A stretch of DNA of 64,000 nucleotides from NCBI GenBank assembly GCA_963750395.1, contig CAVVQM010000018.1, positions 1 through 64,000 of the forward strand, in the 5' to 3' direction. The notes below the pieces were generated by a model, which had not been told where the DNA came from, ran no database searches, and saw only the letters and a list, made by a program, of their open reading frames with translations. The position numbers and the translations under genes are program-made. This stretch comes from JADJPO01 sp963750395. Lineage in GTDB: Bacteria; Actinomycetota; Actinomycetes; Actinomycetales; Kineosporiaceae. Below are positions 9,608-19,312 of the stretch, piece after piece. Position 1 is the stretch's first letter. Every line of letters starts with the position of its first letter.

Positions 9608-9847
9608 GGTCTCCTCCACGTCGGCGACGTCGTGCCGCGGCACACCGCACGGGCGCCGTGACCGACGTCCGCGGGGGTATGCCGGATGTGGGACAGCGGA
9701 CTGCCGCCGTCCGGGATTCGCGGTCAGCCTAGCCGCCGGGAGCCGTGCTGATGAGGGGTTGGACGCCACATTTTGCAAACGCATTCATTGCGGTGCATCG
9801 TCATCGCGACCAGGCGGCCGAGGCGGCGCACTCGCTACGGTGCCTGG
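9608..9847. promoter_or_regulatory. divergent promoter region with a possible LacI-like half-palindrome
   Basis: This gap separates the GH13 fusion (minus) from the DUF2254 gene (plus) and must hold both promoters. At 9775-9791 GCAAACGCATTCATTGC has only 4-bp matching outer arms, but its composition recalls operators of LacI-family sugar regulators. Confidence in that site is low. Confidence 0.3.
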
Positions 9848-11125
9848 ATGGAACGCCTGGCGAACTGGACGTGGCAGGTCCGCTCAGGTGTGCGCCGATG
9901 GTTCGGCTCACTGCTGGGTGTGCCGGTGGTGGACATTCTGCTGGGGGCCGCACTTGCGCTGCTCACGGCGTGGCTCGCCCTCTGGTTGGACGACGTTCCG
10001 ACCGTGGTCACGGTGGACGTCGCTCAGACGGTGCTTCCCGCGATCGGCAGCGCCACCCTGACCTTGGCCGGCTTCGTGCTGACCATCGCCACGCTCTCGC
10101 TCCAGTTCGGGGCCACCACCTACGCCCCCCGACTGGTCGAGCAGCTGCGGCGCGACCGGCTGTTGAGGCACACGCTGGGCGGGGCGCTCGGCACCTTCAC
10201 CTACTCGGTCGTGGTCATCCTGGTGGTGCGCACCGACCACCAGATCGCCGCCACGATCGCCGCCGTGGTCGCGCTGGTGGGCGCCACCGGCACCGTGCTG
10301 CTGTTCATCGGGCTGCTCGAGCGGCTCACCTCGACGCTGCGGCCCGGTCGCACGCTGTCGCAGGTGACGGCGCAGGCGTTACGGACCGTCGACGGGGCCT
10401 ACCCCGTCGAGTCGGGCGGCGAGGCCGAGCCGGCCCTGGACAACCTGCCCGAGCACACGATGGTCGATTGGTCGGGGCTGCCCAGCGCGGGCGTGATCTG
10501 GCGCGAGGGCCCAGCCGGCAACCTCGTCGACATCGATCTGTCCTCGCTCGAGTCCCTGGCCCGCGATCGGGGCCTGTGCGTGTCGTTGACCGTCCCGATC
10601 GGCGCCTTCCTGCCGTCCCGTGAGGCCGTGGCCGTGCTCACCGACCGGTCGACCGGGGTGCCCGTGGACGTCGATGACGACGTGGGACCGATGGTGCGTG
10701 CGGCCCTGGTCGTCGGGGACGAGCGCACGGTCGACGCCGATCCGGCGTTCCCGCTGCGCCTGCTGGTCGACATTGCGCTCCGAGCGCTCTCCCCGGGGGT
10801 CAACGACCCGACCACCGCCGGGCAGGCCATCGACCACATCGAGCAGGTCGTCACCGAATTGGCAGGCCGCCGGCTCGGCGCGCGGCTCGTGCTGGTGGAC
10901 GACGAGGTCGGGGTCAGTCTGCCGGCGCCCGGCTGGACGTCGATCCTCGACCTGGCCTGGACCGAGATCGCCCACTTCGGCTCCGACCCGCAGACCCGGC
11001 AATCCCTGGGGCTGGCCCTTCGCCGTCTGTACGCCCGGGTCGCACCCCATCGGCGGGGCGCCGTCCAGCAGATCGCCGACCGCCTCGAATTCGACCTGGC
11101 CCGAGCGGACGGGGTGATCGGGTGA
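9848..11125 (+). CDS. DUF2254-family membrane protein
   Basis: The 425-residue protein has four predicted membrane segments in its first 180 residues. A soluble C-terminal domain follows, with the family signature LRALSPGVNDPTTAGQAIDH. The function of DUF2254 proteins is not established. The ATG at 9848 is preferred because it places the first membrane segment near the N terminus; an upstream extension to 9773 is possible but Arg-rich and implausible. The stop overlaps the next start (GTGA), so the two genes are probably co-translated. Confidence 0.82.
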   Translation: MERLANWTWQVRSGVRRWFGSLLGVPVVDILLGAALALLTAWLALWLDDVPTVVTVDVAQTVLPAIGSATLTLAGFVLTIATLSLQFGATTYAPRLVEQLRRDRLLRHTLGGALGTFTYSVVVILVVRTDHQIAATIAAVVALVGATGTVLLFIGLLERLTSTLRPGRTLSQVTAQALRTVDGAYPVESGGEAEPALDNLPEHTMVDWSGLPSAGVIWREGPAGNLVDIDLSSLESLARDRGLCVSLTVPIGAFLPSREAVAVLTDRSTGVPVDVDDDVGPMVRAALVVGDERTVDADPAFPLRLLVDIALRALSPGVNDPTTAGQAIDHIEQVVTELAGRRLGARLVLVDDEVGVSLPAPGWTSILDLAWTEIAHFGSDPQTRQSLGLALRRLYARVAPHRRGAVQQIADRLEFDLARADGVIG

Positions 11126-12573
11126 CTGTGGACGTCGTGGTGGTGGGCAGCGGGCCGAACGGCCTGGCCGCCGCGATCACCATGGCGCGTGCCGGGCTCA
11201 CGGTCGAGGTGCACGAGGCCGCGGACGACGCGGGCGGCGGGCTGCGCAGCTCCGCCCTGTTCCGCCCGGACGTCGTCCACGACATCTGCTCGGCCGTGCA
11301 CCCGCTGGCCACGGCGTCGCCGTTCTTCCGAGAGTTCGACCTCCCGGCCCGGGGGGTCGAGCTGGTCCACCCCCCGATCAGCTACGCCCACCCCCTGGAC
11401 GGCGCCCGGGCCGCCCTGGCCCACCGCAGTCTGGCGCAGACGTGCGCCGGGCTCGGCGCGGACGGCCCTGCATGGAATGCGCTGATGCGGCCGCTGCTCG
11501 AGGCCAGCCGCCCCCTGGTGGACCTGCTGCTGTCCAGCCGCCGGAGCCTGCCGACCAGCGCGACGGTGCCCCTGCTGCTGGCCCGCGGCGTCCTCGCCCA
11601 CGGCACGCCCTGGGCGAGGCGGCAGTTCGACGGGGAGGAGGCGGGCGCGCTGCTGGCCGGGGTCGCGGCGCACGTGGCGGGCCGGATGCCGACACCCGCG
11701 TCGGCCGTGACCGCCCTGCTGCTCGGGCACCTCGCCCACGGGCCCGGCTGGCCGCTGCCGCGAGGTGGAAGCCGGCGCATCGCCGAGGCGATGATCGCCG
11801 ACCTGACCGACCACGGCGGAACGGTCGTGACCGGGCACCGGGTCGGCGACCTGCGGCAGTTCCGGGGCGCCCGGGCCATCATGCTGGACGTCGCGCCCGC
11901 CCAGTTCCTGACGATGGCCGGCCCCGCACTTCGCCGGGGGTACCGCCGCCGCCTGCAGGCCTTCCGGTACGGGTCGGGCGCCGCGAAGGTCGACTACCTC
12001 CTCCGCGATCCGATTCCCTGGAACAATCCCGAGGTGGGACAGGCCGGAACGGTCCACCTCGGCGGCACCCGGCGCGACGTGTTCCGCCAGGAGTCGTTGG
12101 TGGCCAACGGATCTCGGGGAGATGCGCCCTTCGTCCTGCTGGTGGACCCGTGCGTGGCGGACCCCGACCGCGCCGCCGACGGGCAGCGCCCGGTCTGGGC
12201 CTACGCCCACGTGCCGAACGGTGACGACACCGATCCGGTCGCCTCGGTGACCGCACGGATCGAGCAGTACGCACCCGGATTCGCCGACACCGTGGTGGCC
12301 GCCCGCGGGATCAGCGCGGCGGGGCTGGAGCAGTACAACCCGAACTACGTCGGCGGAGACATCGCCGCGGGGGCCATGACCCTGAGGCAGTCCCTGCTGC
12401 GGCCCACACCCCGCTGGGATCCACATCGCACACCGCTGCGCCGGGTGTACCTGTGCTCGGCGTCGACCCCACCTGGTCCGGGGGTGCACGGCATGTCCGG
12501 CCACCTGGCGGCGATCTCGGCGCTGCGGCGGGAGTTCGGCATCCGCACCGTGCCCTCGCTCGCACCGCGCTGA
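11122..12573 (+). CDS. phytoene-desaturase-like FAD-dependent oxidoreductase
   Basis: The 483-residue protein begins with the dinucleotide-binding motif VVVGSGPNGLAAAITMARAG followed by an acidic strand end (VEVHEA). This is the pattern of the NAD(P)/FAD amine-oxidase and carotenoid-desaturase superfamily (COG1233). The C-terminal GVHGMSGHLAA segment is the conserved FAD-contact region. No carotenoid biosynthesis gene is nearby, so the substrate is unknown. The GTG start overlaps the DUF2254 stop. Confidence 0.85.
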   Translation: MTVDVVVVGSGPNGLAAAITMARAGLTVEVHEAADDAGGGLRSSALFRPDVVHDICSAVHPLATASPFFREFDLPARGVELVHPPISYAHPLDGARAALAHRSLAQTCAGLGADGPAWNALMRPLLEASRPLVDLLLSSRRSLPTSATVPLLLARGVLAHGTPWARRQFDGEEAGALLAGVAAHVAGRMPTPASAVTALLLGHLAHGPGWPLPRGGSRRIAEAMIADLTDHGGTVVTGHRVGDLRQFRGARAIMLDVAPAQFLTMAGPALRRGYRRRLQAFRYGSGAAKVDYLLRDPIPWNNPEVGQAGTVHLGGTRRDVFRQESLVANGSRGDAPFVLLVDPCVADPDRAADGQRPVWAYAHVPNGDDTDPVASVTARIEQYAPGFADTVVAARGISAAGLEQYNPNYVGGDIAAGAMTLRQSLLRPTPRWDPHRTPLRRVYLCSASTPPGPGVHGMSGHLAAISALRREFGIRTVPSLAPR

Positions 12574-12599
12574 GGCGCCCGCGGGCCTACGGTGGAGCC

Positions 12600-13040
12600 A
12601 TGAAGCCACCCGACGCCCTGACCGACCTGATCATGAAAGCGGGGAACATCGGCCACCGCACGCTGCTCACCGTCTCCGGTGGCCGTCTCGGCAACCGGAT
12701 TGGACCGATGCCGGTGCTGCAGTTGCACACGACCGGTCGTACGTCGGGCAAGCGTCGGACGACGATGCTGACCGCGCCGGTGCACGACGGCGACACCGTG
12801 GTGCTCGTGGCGTCGAAGGGCGGCGACGATCGGGACCCCGACTGGTACCGCAACCTCCTCGCCCACCCCGAGGTCGAGGTGACGATGGACGGCCAGACGC
12901 GACCGATGCGGGCCCGCACGGCGACCGCCGAGGAGAAGCAGGAGCTCTGGCCGGGGATCGTCCGCGCCTACCGCGGCTACGAGGGGTACCAGAAGCGGAC
13001 CGACCGCGAGATCCCCGTGGTCATCTGCGAGGCGGCCTGA
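12600..13040 (+). CDS. DUF385/deazaflavin-dependent nitroreductase-like protein
   Basis: The 146-residue protein contains LQLHTTGRTSGKRRTTML and DRDPDWYRNLLAHPEVEV. Both are hallmarks of the DUF385 split-barrel family that includes F420-dependent Ddn-type reductases. Many members bind F420 or act as quinone reductases; the cofactor here is inferred. The ATG at 12600 follows GGTGGAG. The next reading frame begins about 10 bp downstream. Confidence 0.85.
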   Translation: MKPPDALTDLIMKAGNIGHRTLLTVSGGRLGNRIGPMPVLQLHTTGRTSGKRRTTMLTAPVHDGDTVVLVASKGGDDRDPDWYRNLLAHPEVEVTMDGQTRPMRARTATAEEKQELWPGIVRAYRGYEGYQKRTDREIPVVICEAA

Positions 13041-13049
13041 GGCACCAGC

Positions 13050-14054
13050 CTGAGGCTGGCCGTTCTGGGGCCGGTGGCGTGGCGAACGCCTCCACACCAC
13101 TACGGGCCGTGGGAACAGGTGACCAGCCTGATCACCGAGGGCATGGTCAAGCGGGGCCACACGTCACCCTGTTCGCCACCCTGGACTCGCTCACCGGTGC
13201 AGAACTCGGACGGCGTGTGTCCCGGCGGGTATGCGGGGACGATCCGTCGGTGGGCGGAGAGTGGCCGAGGCGCTCCATGTGGCCCACGCCCTGGCCCGGT
13301 CCGGTGACGTTCGATCTGGTCCACAACCACCTCGACTGGCTGCCCCTGGCGTTCTCCGGACCAATGGCGGGCGCCGCTGCTGACGACCGTCCACGGGTTC
13401 AGCGGCCGCGGGATCCTGCCCGCCTACGCGCAAGCGGCCTCGTCATACGTGTCCATCTCCGACCCGGATCGCTGCAGCGAACTGGAGTACGTGGCGACCA
13501 TCCATCACGGCGTCGACCTCCGCGGGCTGCCGGTGAGCACCACGCCGGGCACCGACCTCGTCGTCTTCGGCCGGATCCACCCGGACAAGGGCACTGCCGA
13601 GGCGATCGCCATCGCCCGTGCAGCGGGGCGGCGGTTGCTGATCGCGGGATCGTCCAGGACGAGTCGTACTTCGCGAGAGGTGCGCCCCCACATCGACGGG
13701 GAGCGGGTGGTGTACCTCGGTTCCGTCGGCCCGTCCGAGCGCGCCGAGGTGCTGGGGTCGGCGGCGGTGCTGCTGCACCCGATCGCCTTCGACGAGCCGT
13801 TCGGGCTGTCCGTCGTGGAGGCGATGGCGTGCGGGACGCCGGTTGTGGCCTACCGGCGGGGGTCGATGGCCGAGGTCGTCGACGAGGGTGTGACCGGGTT
13901 CCTCGTCCACGACGTCGCCTCGGCGGTCACCGCGGTCGGTCGCGCGGCCGGGCTGGACCGGTCCGCGGTCAGGGCCCGGGCGGCGTCGCGTTTCGGGGTG
14001 GACCGGATGGTGGACGCCTACGAGAGCACCTACCGGCAGGTGCTCTCCCGGTGA
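13050..14054 (+). pseudogene. GT4-type glycosyltransferase, multiply frameshifted
   Basis: Pieces in three frames assemble into one family-4 glycosyltransferase. They run in order: LAVLGPVAWRTPPHHYGPWE, VTLFATLDSLTGAEL, VAEALHVAHALARSGD, FDLVHNHLDWLPLAFSG, LLTTVHGFSGRGILPAYAQA and a long C-terminal piece from about 13449. The C-terminal piece contains the retaining-GT4 motif DEPFGLSVVEAMACGTPVV. About six net frame changes are needed, including a compensating pair around 13650-13675 that hides a GIVQDESYF segment. The first codon that fits is CTG at 13050. The intact motifs between breaks suggest recent indels or sequence errors. It appears to head the GT-GH130 operon. The donor sugar (GDP-mannose is common) is unknown. 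Confidence 0.7.
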
Positions 14055-14270
14055 ATCAGGCGTCGCGGGCACTGCTATGGTGCGAACGGCGGTACTTCAT
14101 GATGAGCGAAGACTGACAGGTCCGCACGGACCTCTTTCCTCCTCACGCCGATCGCGTCCAGTCACCAGCGGCCCTGACCGCGCCGGATCTATCGGACCAC
14201 GCGCATCATGCTGGGCCACGGTGGGCCCGACAGAGCCGTTCACGGCCCTGCTCTCGGTCCTGGAGGACCC
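14055..14270. other. intergenic gap inside the sugar operon
   Basis: These 216 bp separate the two glycosyltransferase reading frames. I see no credible ORF, repeat or hairpin, only a GGAGG element just before the ATG at 14271. Confidence 0.4.
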
Positions 14271-15513
14271 ATGCCCGTTCGTCTCACTGCCGGCACGTCC
14301 CCGACCACTGCCCCTTCCCGCTGGGCGGTCGTCAGCACGTATCAGCCGACCCGATGCGGGATCGCCACGTTCGCGCGCTCCCTGGTCGGTGCCCTGTCCG
14401 ACCTCGGAACGGACGTGGACGTCGTCCGGATCGTGGACGTCACAGAGCCGCGGTCCGCACCGCCGGTGGCTTACGAACTGGTCAGAGGGGATCTCGACTC
14501 CGTCGACACGGCCGCGCAGGTGTTGAACGGGTACGACGTCGCCGTCATCCAGCACGAGTACGGCATCTACGGCGGCCAGGATGGTGCCGATCTGCTCGCG
14601 CTGCTGTCACGGCTGACGGTTCCGGTCCTGACCGTGCTGCACACCGTGCTGTCCGAGCCCACCGCGCATCAGCGCCACGTCCTGCAGTCCGTGGTCTCGG
14701 CGTCCGACGCGGTGGTGACGATGACCCAGACCGCGCGGCGGCGGTTGCTCGACACTGTGGTCGTCGATCCCGAACACGTCCAGGTGATCCCGCACGGTGC
14801 GGCGCAGGACCTGGTGTCGCATGCCGGGCATCGCATGACCGGGCCGAGGGTCCCGACAGCTCGCCGGGCCGGCCCGTCGTCCTGACCTGGGGACTCCTGG
14901 GCCGGGGCAAGGGCATCGAGTGGGGGATCGAGGCGATGGCCGGGCTGCAGGATCTGACCCCGCGTCCGCTGTACGTCGTCGCGGGCCGGACCCATCCGCG
15001 CGTCCTGGAACACGAGGGGGAGGCCTATCGTGAGGGGCTGCGGGACAGGGTCATCGGCGCTGGGAATGGCCGGAGACGTGGTGTTCGACAACGGTTTCCT
15101 GGACGAGGAACGTCTGCATCGCCTCGTGGCCGCCTCCGACGTCGTCCTGCTGCCCTACGACTCCCGCGAGCAGGTCACCTCGGGCGTGCTCATCGAGGCC
15201 GTCGCGGCCGCGCGGCCCGTGGTGTCCACGCGGTTCCCGCACGCGGTCGAACTGCTCGATTCAGGGTCGGGACTGCTTGTGGACCACGGCGACCCGAACG
15301 CCATCGCGGCCGCCCTGCGCCGGGTCCTGACCGAGCCCGGGCTGGCCCGCTGCCATGTCGGCACATTCGCGCCGGATCGCGCCCTCCCTGTCCTGGGGGA
15401 GCGTCGCCGTGCGCTACCTGGCGATCGGCCGCGATCTCACGGCGGGCCGCCGCACGCGGACCCGGACGGTGTTGGCCGGCGCACAACCGGCCGCATGGGC
15501 GGCGATGGCGTGA
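14271..15513 (+). pseudogene. second glycosyltransferase (GT4-like), frameshifted
   Basis: The ATG at 14271 follows TGGAGG. The N-terminal part reads WAVVSTYQPTRCGIATFARS and VIQHEYGIYGGQDGADLL, typical of GT4 enzymes that act after a first mannosyltransferase. The frame shifts near 14845, giving VVLTWGLLGRGKGIEWGIEA. It shifts again near 15055, giving DNGFLDEERLHRLVAASDVV and LLPYDSREQVTSGVLIEAVA. A third shift near 15360 leads to the end, RYLAIGRDL. The reconstructed protein is about 410 residues. Its stop overlaps the next GTG (GTGA at 15510-15513), supporting an operon. Conserved stretches between the shifts argue against old decay. Confidence 0.7.
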
Positions 15514-16536
15514 CGCCGACTGCCCCGCCCTTCAGCCACCTCCTGGCGATGTCGGATGACACCGGCCTGTTCGAGCACGCACGGTTCACCCGCCCGCGCA
15601 TCGAGCACGGGTATTGCGTGGACGACGTGGCGAGAGGCCTGATCGTCCTGTCCCGCAACGGCGGTGAGGCGGTCCCCGGTGAGCTGACCCGACTGGCCTG
15701 GACCTACCTGCGGTTCCTCGCCGACTCTCAGGACGCGCAGGGTCGGATCGTGAACCGATGCGACGTCGAGGATGTGCGACGCGGGGAGCACGGGGTCGAG
15801 GACTGTTGGGGCCGGGCGCTGTGGGGTCTGGGCTCGGTCGGTCGCGCGAATCGACGACATGGCCCAGGCCGGACTGGCGCTGACGCTGTTCGAGGTCGAG
15901 CCTCGCCAGCGTTCGCCCTGGCCCCGAGCCATGGCATTCGCCGGGCTGGGGGCGGCCGAGGTCCTGCGGGTGGACCCCACTCACGCCCGCGCCAGGGCCC
16001 TCCTCGCCGACGCTGCGGCGAGTGTGGGACGGCCAGCAGAAGAACCCAGCCTGGCCGTGGCCGCAGGCGCGACTGACCTACGCCAACGCAGTCCTCCCAG
16101 ACCTGTTGATGGCCGCGGGCCACGAGCTCGGCAGAGGCGCCCTCGTCGAGGACGGCCTGGGACTGCTGGGCTGGTTGCTGGACACACAGACCCGCCACGG
16201 GCACCTGTCGGTCACGCCTGTGGGCGGTAGCGGGCCGGGCGACGAAGGACCGGCGTTCGACCAGCAACCCATCGAGGTGGCAGCCCTGGCGGATGCCTGC
16301 GTGAGGGCCTACGACCTGACCGGGGACAGTCGCTGGGCCGACGCCGTCCACTCGGCCGCCGCCTGGTTCTTCGGCGCGAACGACGCGGGGCGTCCCGTTG
16401 TACGACCCGGTCTCCGGAGGGTGCCGCGACGGGCTGGAGGCCCGGCGGATGCAACGAGAACCAGGGCGCCGAGTCCACCCTGGCCCTCATCTCCACCCTC
16501 CAGCAGGCCGGCCGCCTGTCATCGGCCCTCGCATGA
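15510..16536 (+). pseudogene. six-hairpin glycosidase-like protein, frameshifted
   Basis: The reading starts at GTG 15510 with FSHLLAMSDDTGLFEHARF and HGYCVDDVARGLIVLSR. Frame changes occur near 15845, 16015, 16395 and 16445. Later pieces read PWPRAMAFAGLGAAEVLRV, NPAWPWPQARLTYANAVLP, QPIEVAALADACVRAYDLTG, VPLYDPVSGGCRDGLE and NENQGAESTLALISTLQ. This pattern fits the alpha/alpha six-hairpin proteins encoded beside GT4 and GH130 genes, often labelled only as glycosyltransferase-associated. The substrate is unknown. The end overlaps the next ATG (ATGA at 16533-16536). Confidence 0.6.
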
Positions 16537-18025
16537 GCACGGATCCCGACGTCGACGCGCACCGACGTCCTGGTGCGGCCCGATCAGCGACGGGTCATCG
16601 CCCGCCTCTTCCTCCCCGGGCAGGAGGCCGGCGCGACCGGCCAGTCCCGCGCGGCGGCAGTCGTTGAGCGGTGCCTGGACATGAGCGAGGCCCAGGCCCG
16701 CGAGACGCTCGACCAGGTTCTGCGGAACACGGACCACGCCATCGGGGCCTTGCCGACATCCTGGAGGGGCACTTCTGCGCGCGTCGCCCACCGCGTGGCG
16801 CACGCCGCCACCCTGACCAGCGACCGGCGGCTCTCATCGGCGCCTACTTCACCCAGGAGTACGCGATCGAGGGAGCCGCCCTGTTCAACCCCTCCGTCGT
16901 GCCCCACCCCGAGCAGGGCGACGATCCGAATCGGCTGCGGTTCGTCCTGAGCGCCCGCGCCGTGGGCGAGGGACACATCTCGAGCATCACGTTCCGGTCC
17001 GGCTCGGTGGACGTCGGTGACCGCGGCCCCACGGCCACCGTGGACGTCGGCTCAGTTCTGGCGACGCCCGGACGGCGCAGCCCGGCCGTCATCGATCGCG
17101 ACCGGCTTGCCCGAGAGGCCATGGCGCAGGGGGCTGACGGCGAGAGCCTGCGCCTCGTCCTCGCCGACCTGCCGCGACAGGTGGGCCCGGCCGACCTGGA
17201 CGAGGCGGTGGAGCGGTTGCGGGGCCAGCGCCTGACGCACGTCGACGTCGAGAGCACCATCACGTCGGTGCGCCGGTCGGCGGAGGCGACCTACGACGTC
17301 GCCTTCGACGCCGCGACCGAGCTCTCCGAGCGGACCCTACTTCCCGGCTCGGCAGCCGAGAGTCACGGCATGGAGGATGCGCGGTTCGTGCAGTTCACCG
17401 AGGAGGACGGAACCCGTACCTACCTGGCGACGTACACCGCGTTCGACGGTGCGCACATCACCCCGGCGCGGCTGCAGACCGACGACTTCCGGACCTTCCA
17501 CGCCAGCCCCTTCACCGGACGTGCCGCGTCAACAAGGGCATGGCGCTGTTTCCCCGACATGTCGGGGGTCGTCACGTGGCGCTGTCCCGCTGGGACCGGG
17601 AGAACAACGCCCTGGCCCTCTCCGACGACGGCCACAACTGGGACTACTCGGTGCAGCTCCAGTCCCCGAGCCTGCCCTGGGACCTCATCCAGCTGGGCAA
17701 CTGCGGCCCGCCGCTGGAGACGCCCGCCGGCTGGCTGGTGCTGACCCACGGCGTCGGCCCGATGCGCCGCTACGCCCTGGGAGCCCTCCTGCTCGACCTC
17801 GAGGACCCCTCTCGCGTCGTGGGCGTCCTGCGCGAACCACTGCTGCGACCGGGACCTGACGAGCGGGACGGATACGTGCCCAACGTGGTCTACACCTGCG
17901 GGGCCCTGGAGCACGCGGGGACCCTGCTCCTGCCGTACGGCTGCAGCGACGCGAGCATCCGGATGGCGTTCGTCGATCTGGCGAGGCTGCTGGACCGTCT
18001 CACGCAGAGTCCTCCGCAGGCATGA
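16533..18025 (+). pseudogene. GH130 beta-mannoside phosphorylase/glycosidase, frameshifted
   Basis: Reassembled pieces give a GH130-family protein of about 495 residues. They include VLVRPDQRRVIARLFLPGQ, HRGLADILEGHF, IGAYFTQEYAIEGAALFNPS and the family core SHGMEDARFVQFTEEDGTRT, YLATYTAFDG and NKGMALFPR, then LSRWDRENNALALSDDGHNW. GH130 enzymes phosphorolyse or hydrolyse beta-mannosides. Frame changes fall near 16560, 16745, 16780, 16825 and 17525. The C-terminal third from about 17530 is intact and ends at 18025, overlapping the cupin ATG. The nearby glycosyltransferases and cupin suggest synthesis or turnover of a mannose-containing glycan. Confidence 0.75.
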
Positions 18026-18483
18026 GCACCCCGTCCTGGAACCCATTCCAGCAACCCGGCGGGGCCGTTGGGCCCCACTCCGACACCGGCCCGGCGATCG
18101 ATGCGGTCGAGGAGTTCGAGCGCGTCGGCAAACCCTGGGGACACGAGCAGATCACCGCCGTCCTCGAGGGCAGGTACGTCGGCAAGGTGCTGTCCATCAC
18201 GGCCGGGAGCTCCTTGTCGTTGCAGCACCACCTCCTGAAGGAGGAGACGCTGGCCGTGGAGAGCGGCCAGGTGCGCATCGAGCTCGGCCCCGACCCTTCA
18301 CACCTGCGAACCCTGACTCTCGAGGCCGGCCAGCGCATCCTGATCCGGGCGCGCGTCGTCCACCGCATCACGGCCGTCACCGACGCCCGCATCATCGAGA
18401 CGTCGACGGCGCCTCCCGGTTGGCGGGAGGACATCGTCCGGCACCGGGACCTCTACGGCCGGGCGGGAACGATCGCCCCCTGA
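18022..18483 (+). CDS. cupin, type II mannose-6-phosphate isomerase-like
   Basis: The 153-residue single-cupin protein contains ERVGKPWGHEQITAVLEG, LSLQHHLLKEETLAVESG and RARVVHRITAV, which supply the usual metal-binding His and Glu residues. It resembles the isomerase cupin domain of type II phosphomannose isomerase/GDP-mannose pyrophosphorylase but lacks the nucleotidyltransferase part. It may interconvert mannose-6-phosphate and fructose-6-phosphate, or be a related sugar-binding cupin. The ATG overlaps the GH130 stop (ATGA). Unlike the four genes upstream it is unbroken. Confidence 0.8.
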   Translation: MSTPSWNPFQQPGGAVGPHSDTGPAIDAVEEFERVGKPWGHEQITAVLEGRYVGKVLSITAGSSLSLQHHLLKEETLAVESGQVRIELGPDPSHLRTLTLEAGQRILIRARVVHRITAVTDARIIETSTAPPGWREDIVRHRDLYGRAGTIAP

Positions 18484-18498
18484 GCCCGGCCGACCTCG

Positions 18499-18639
18499 TC
18501 AGCCCTTGGACGGCAGGAATGGCGTGTTGCCCTTGCCGTCCCCCTTCGCCTCCGACTTGGCGCGCTTGTCAGAGCGCTTCTCCTTGAGGGACTTCTTGGC
18601 TTTCTGGGTCAAGCGCTGTCGAGGCGACTTGTCAGCCAT
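18499..18639 (-). CDS. small lysine-rich protein, 46 residues
   Basis: The frame starts at ATG 18639 after an AGGAG Shine-Dalgarno (complement of 18641-18656). It encodes a very basic peptide with MADKSPRQRLTQKAKK at the N terminus and NTPFLPSKG at the C terminus. A strong ribosome site and biased composition support a real gene. Similar short Lys-rich proteins occur in actinobacteria, with unknown function; nucleic-acid binding is only a guess. It converges on the cupin gene with a 15-bp gap. Confidence 0.65.
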   Translation of the reverse strand: MADKSPRQRLTQKAKKSLKEKRSDKRAKSEAKGDGKGNTPFLPSKG

Positions 18640-18982
18640 GGCTCCTACCTTCTGGTCGGAAGCCTGGACGGCTCCGCACCATCGACAGTACGCCCCTGGC
18701 GTCGTTCGAGGCGCTCCTGCCCCGCGCTCACGCCCGGACGACGTTCACGGCCCAACACCCTCGCCTGCGACCCGCCGTCGTCGAGCACCGGCTCCCCTAC
18801 CCGGACACCGGCGCGAGCAAGATCACGATGTGAGGCAGTGGCCACCGAGCAAGATCACGATGCGGGAAACGCCAGCGTGACGTCAGCGTTCTGCCACATC
18901 GTGATCTTCATCGTGACCATGACGCGGGTGCCATTGGCGCGGGTGGCGCGGGTGGTCGTCTTCTTCCTGATTCGGCATAAGC
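18640..18982. other. intergenic region without a convincing gene
   Basis: This stretch of about 340 bp lacks a protein I would defend. It holds the promoter of the 46-residue gene and the GATCACGATG repeats described separately. Reading frames here have poor codon character. Confidence 0.4.
18814..18908. repeat. direct and inverted AAGATCACGATG repeats
   Basis: CGAGCAAGATCACGATG occurs twice in direct orientation (18814-18830 and 18846-18862). A perfect inverted copy of its last 12 bases, CATCGTGATCTT, follows at 18897-18908, and CATCGTGA recurs just after. Direct plus inverted copies in a gene-free gap resemble remnant mobile-element ends or an operator array. Confidence 0.5.
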
Positions 18983-19216
18983 GTGAACGCGCGTAACGTG
19001 GTTGAGCGTGAGGGGCAGACCGGCATCTGCATCCTGAGAATCGAGACCGAGGTCGACCGGCTGCTGATCACGCTCACCACGGAGCAGTACCGCCACCGCG
19101 GCCTCACCGAGGCCGGGCCGCCGCGGGTGCGGCGCTTCGCAGACCCGGAACGGGCGATCGAGGCGGTCGCCGAGTTCGTCCGGTCCCACTGGCCCACTGG
19201 CGCGGCCGGCGGGTGA
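18983..19216 (+). CDS. small hypothetical protein, 77 residues
   Basis: The frame begins at GTG 18983 (alternative GTG 18998). It encodes a compact alpha/beta-like sequence with GICILRIETEVDRLLITLT and ERAIEAVAEFVRSHW. Codon use is like neighbouring genes. I do not recognise the family. It precedes the BTAD regulator on the same strand by about 100 bp, so co-expression is possible. Confidence 0.5.
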   Translation: MNARNVVEREGQTGICILRIETEVDRLLITLTTEQYRHRGLTEAGPPRVRRFADPERAIEAVAEFVRSHWPTGAAGG

Positions 19217-19312
19217 GAGGTATCAGGCCGCGGGGTGGCCGACTCTTGTAGGTACCCGCGCTCCCCGCGGCGTTCGGACCCGTCGAGAGTCGGCGGGGGA
19301 AAGGGGAAAACG

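Noticed and set aside
9775..9791. CcpA/LacI-type operator
   Set aside because: Only 4-bp outer arms match and no LacI-family gene is nearby; kept only as a weak note in the promoter entry.
10399..12609. 736-codon minus-strand frame across the DUF2254 and oxidoreductase genes
   Set aside because: Both plus-strand genes have clear family motifs and a GTGA overlap; the minus frame has none.
13640..13680. Programmed frameshifting in the first glycosyltransferase
   Set aside because: The compensating shift pair hides a conserved segment, there is no slippery heptamer, and similar breaks are scattered through the next three genes.
18506..18880. 124-codon plus-strand frame
   Set aside because: It lies over the 46-residue minus-strand gene with its strong ribosome site and over repeats, and has poor composition.
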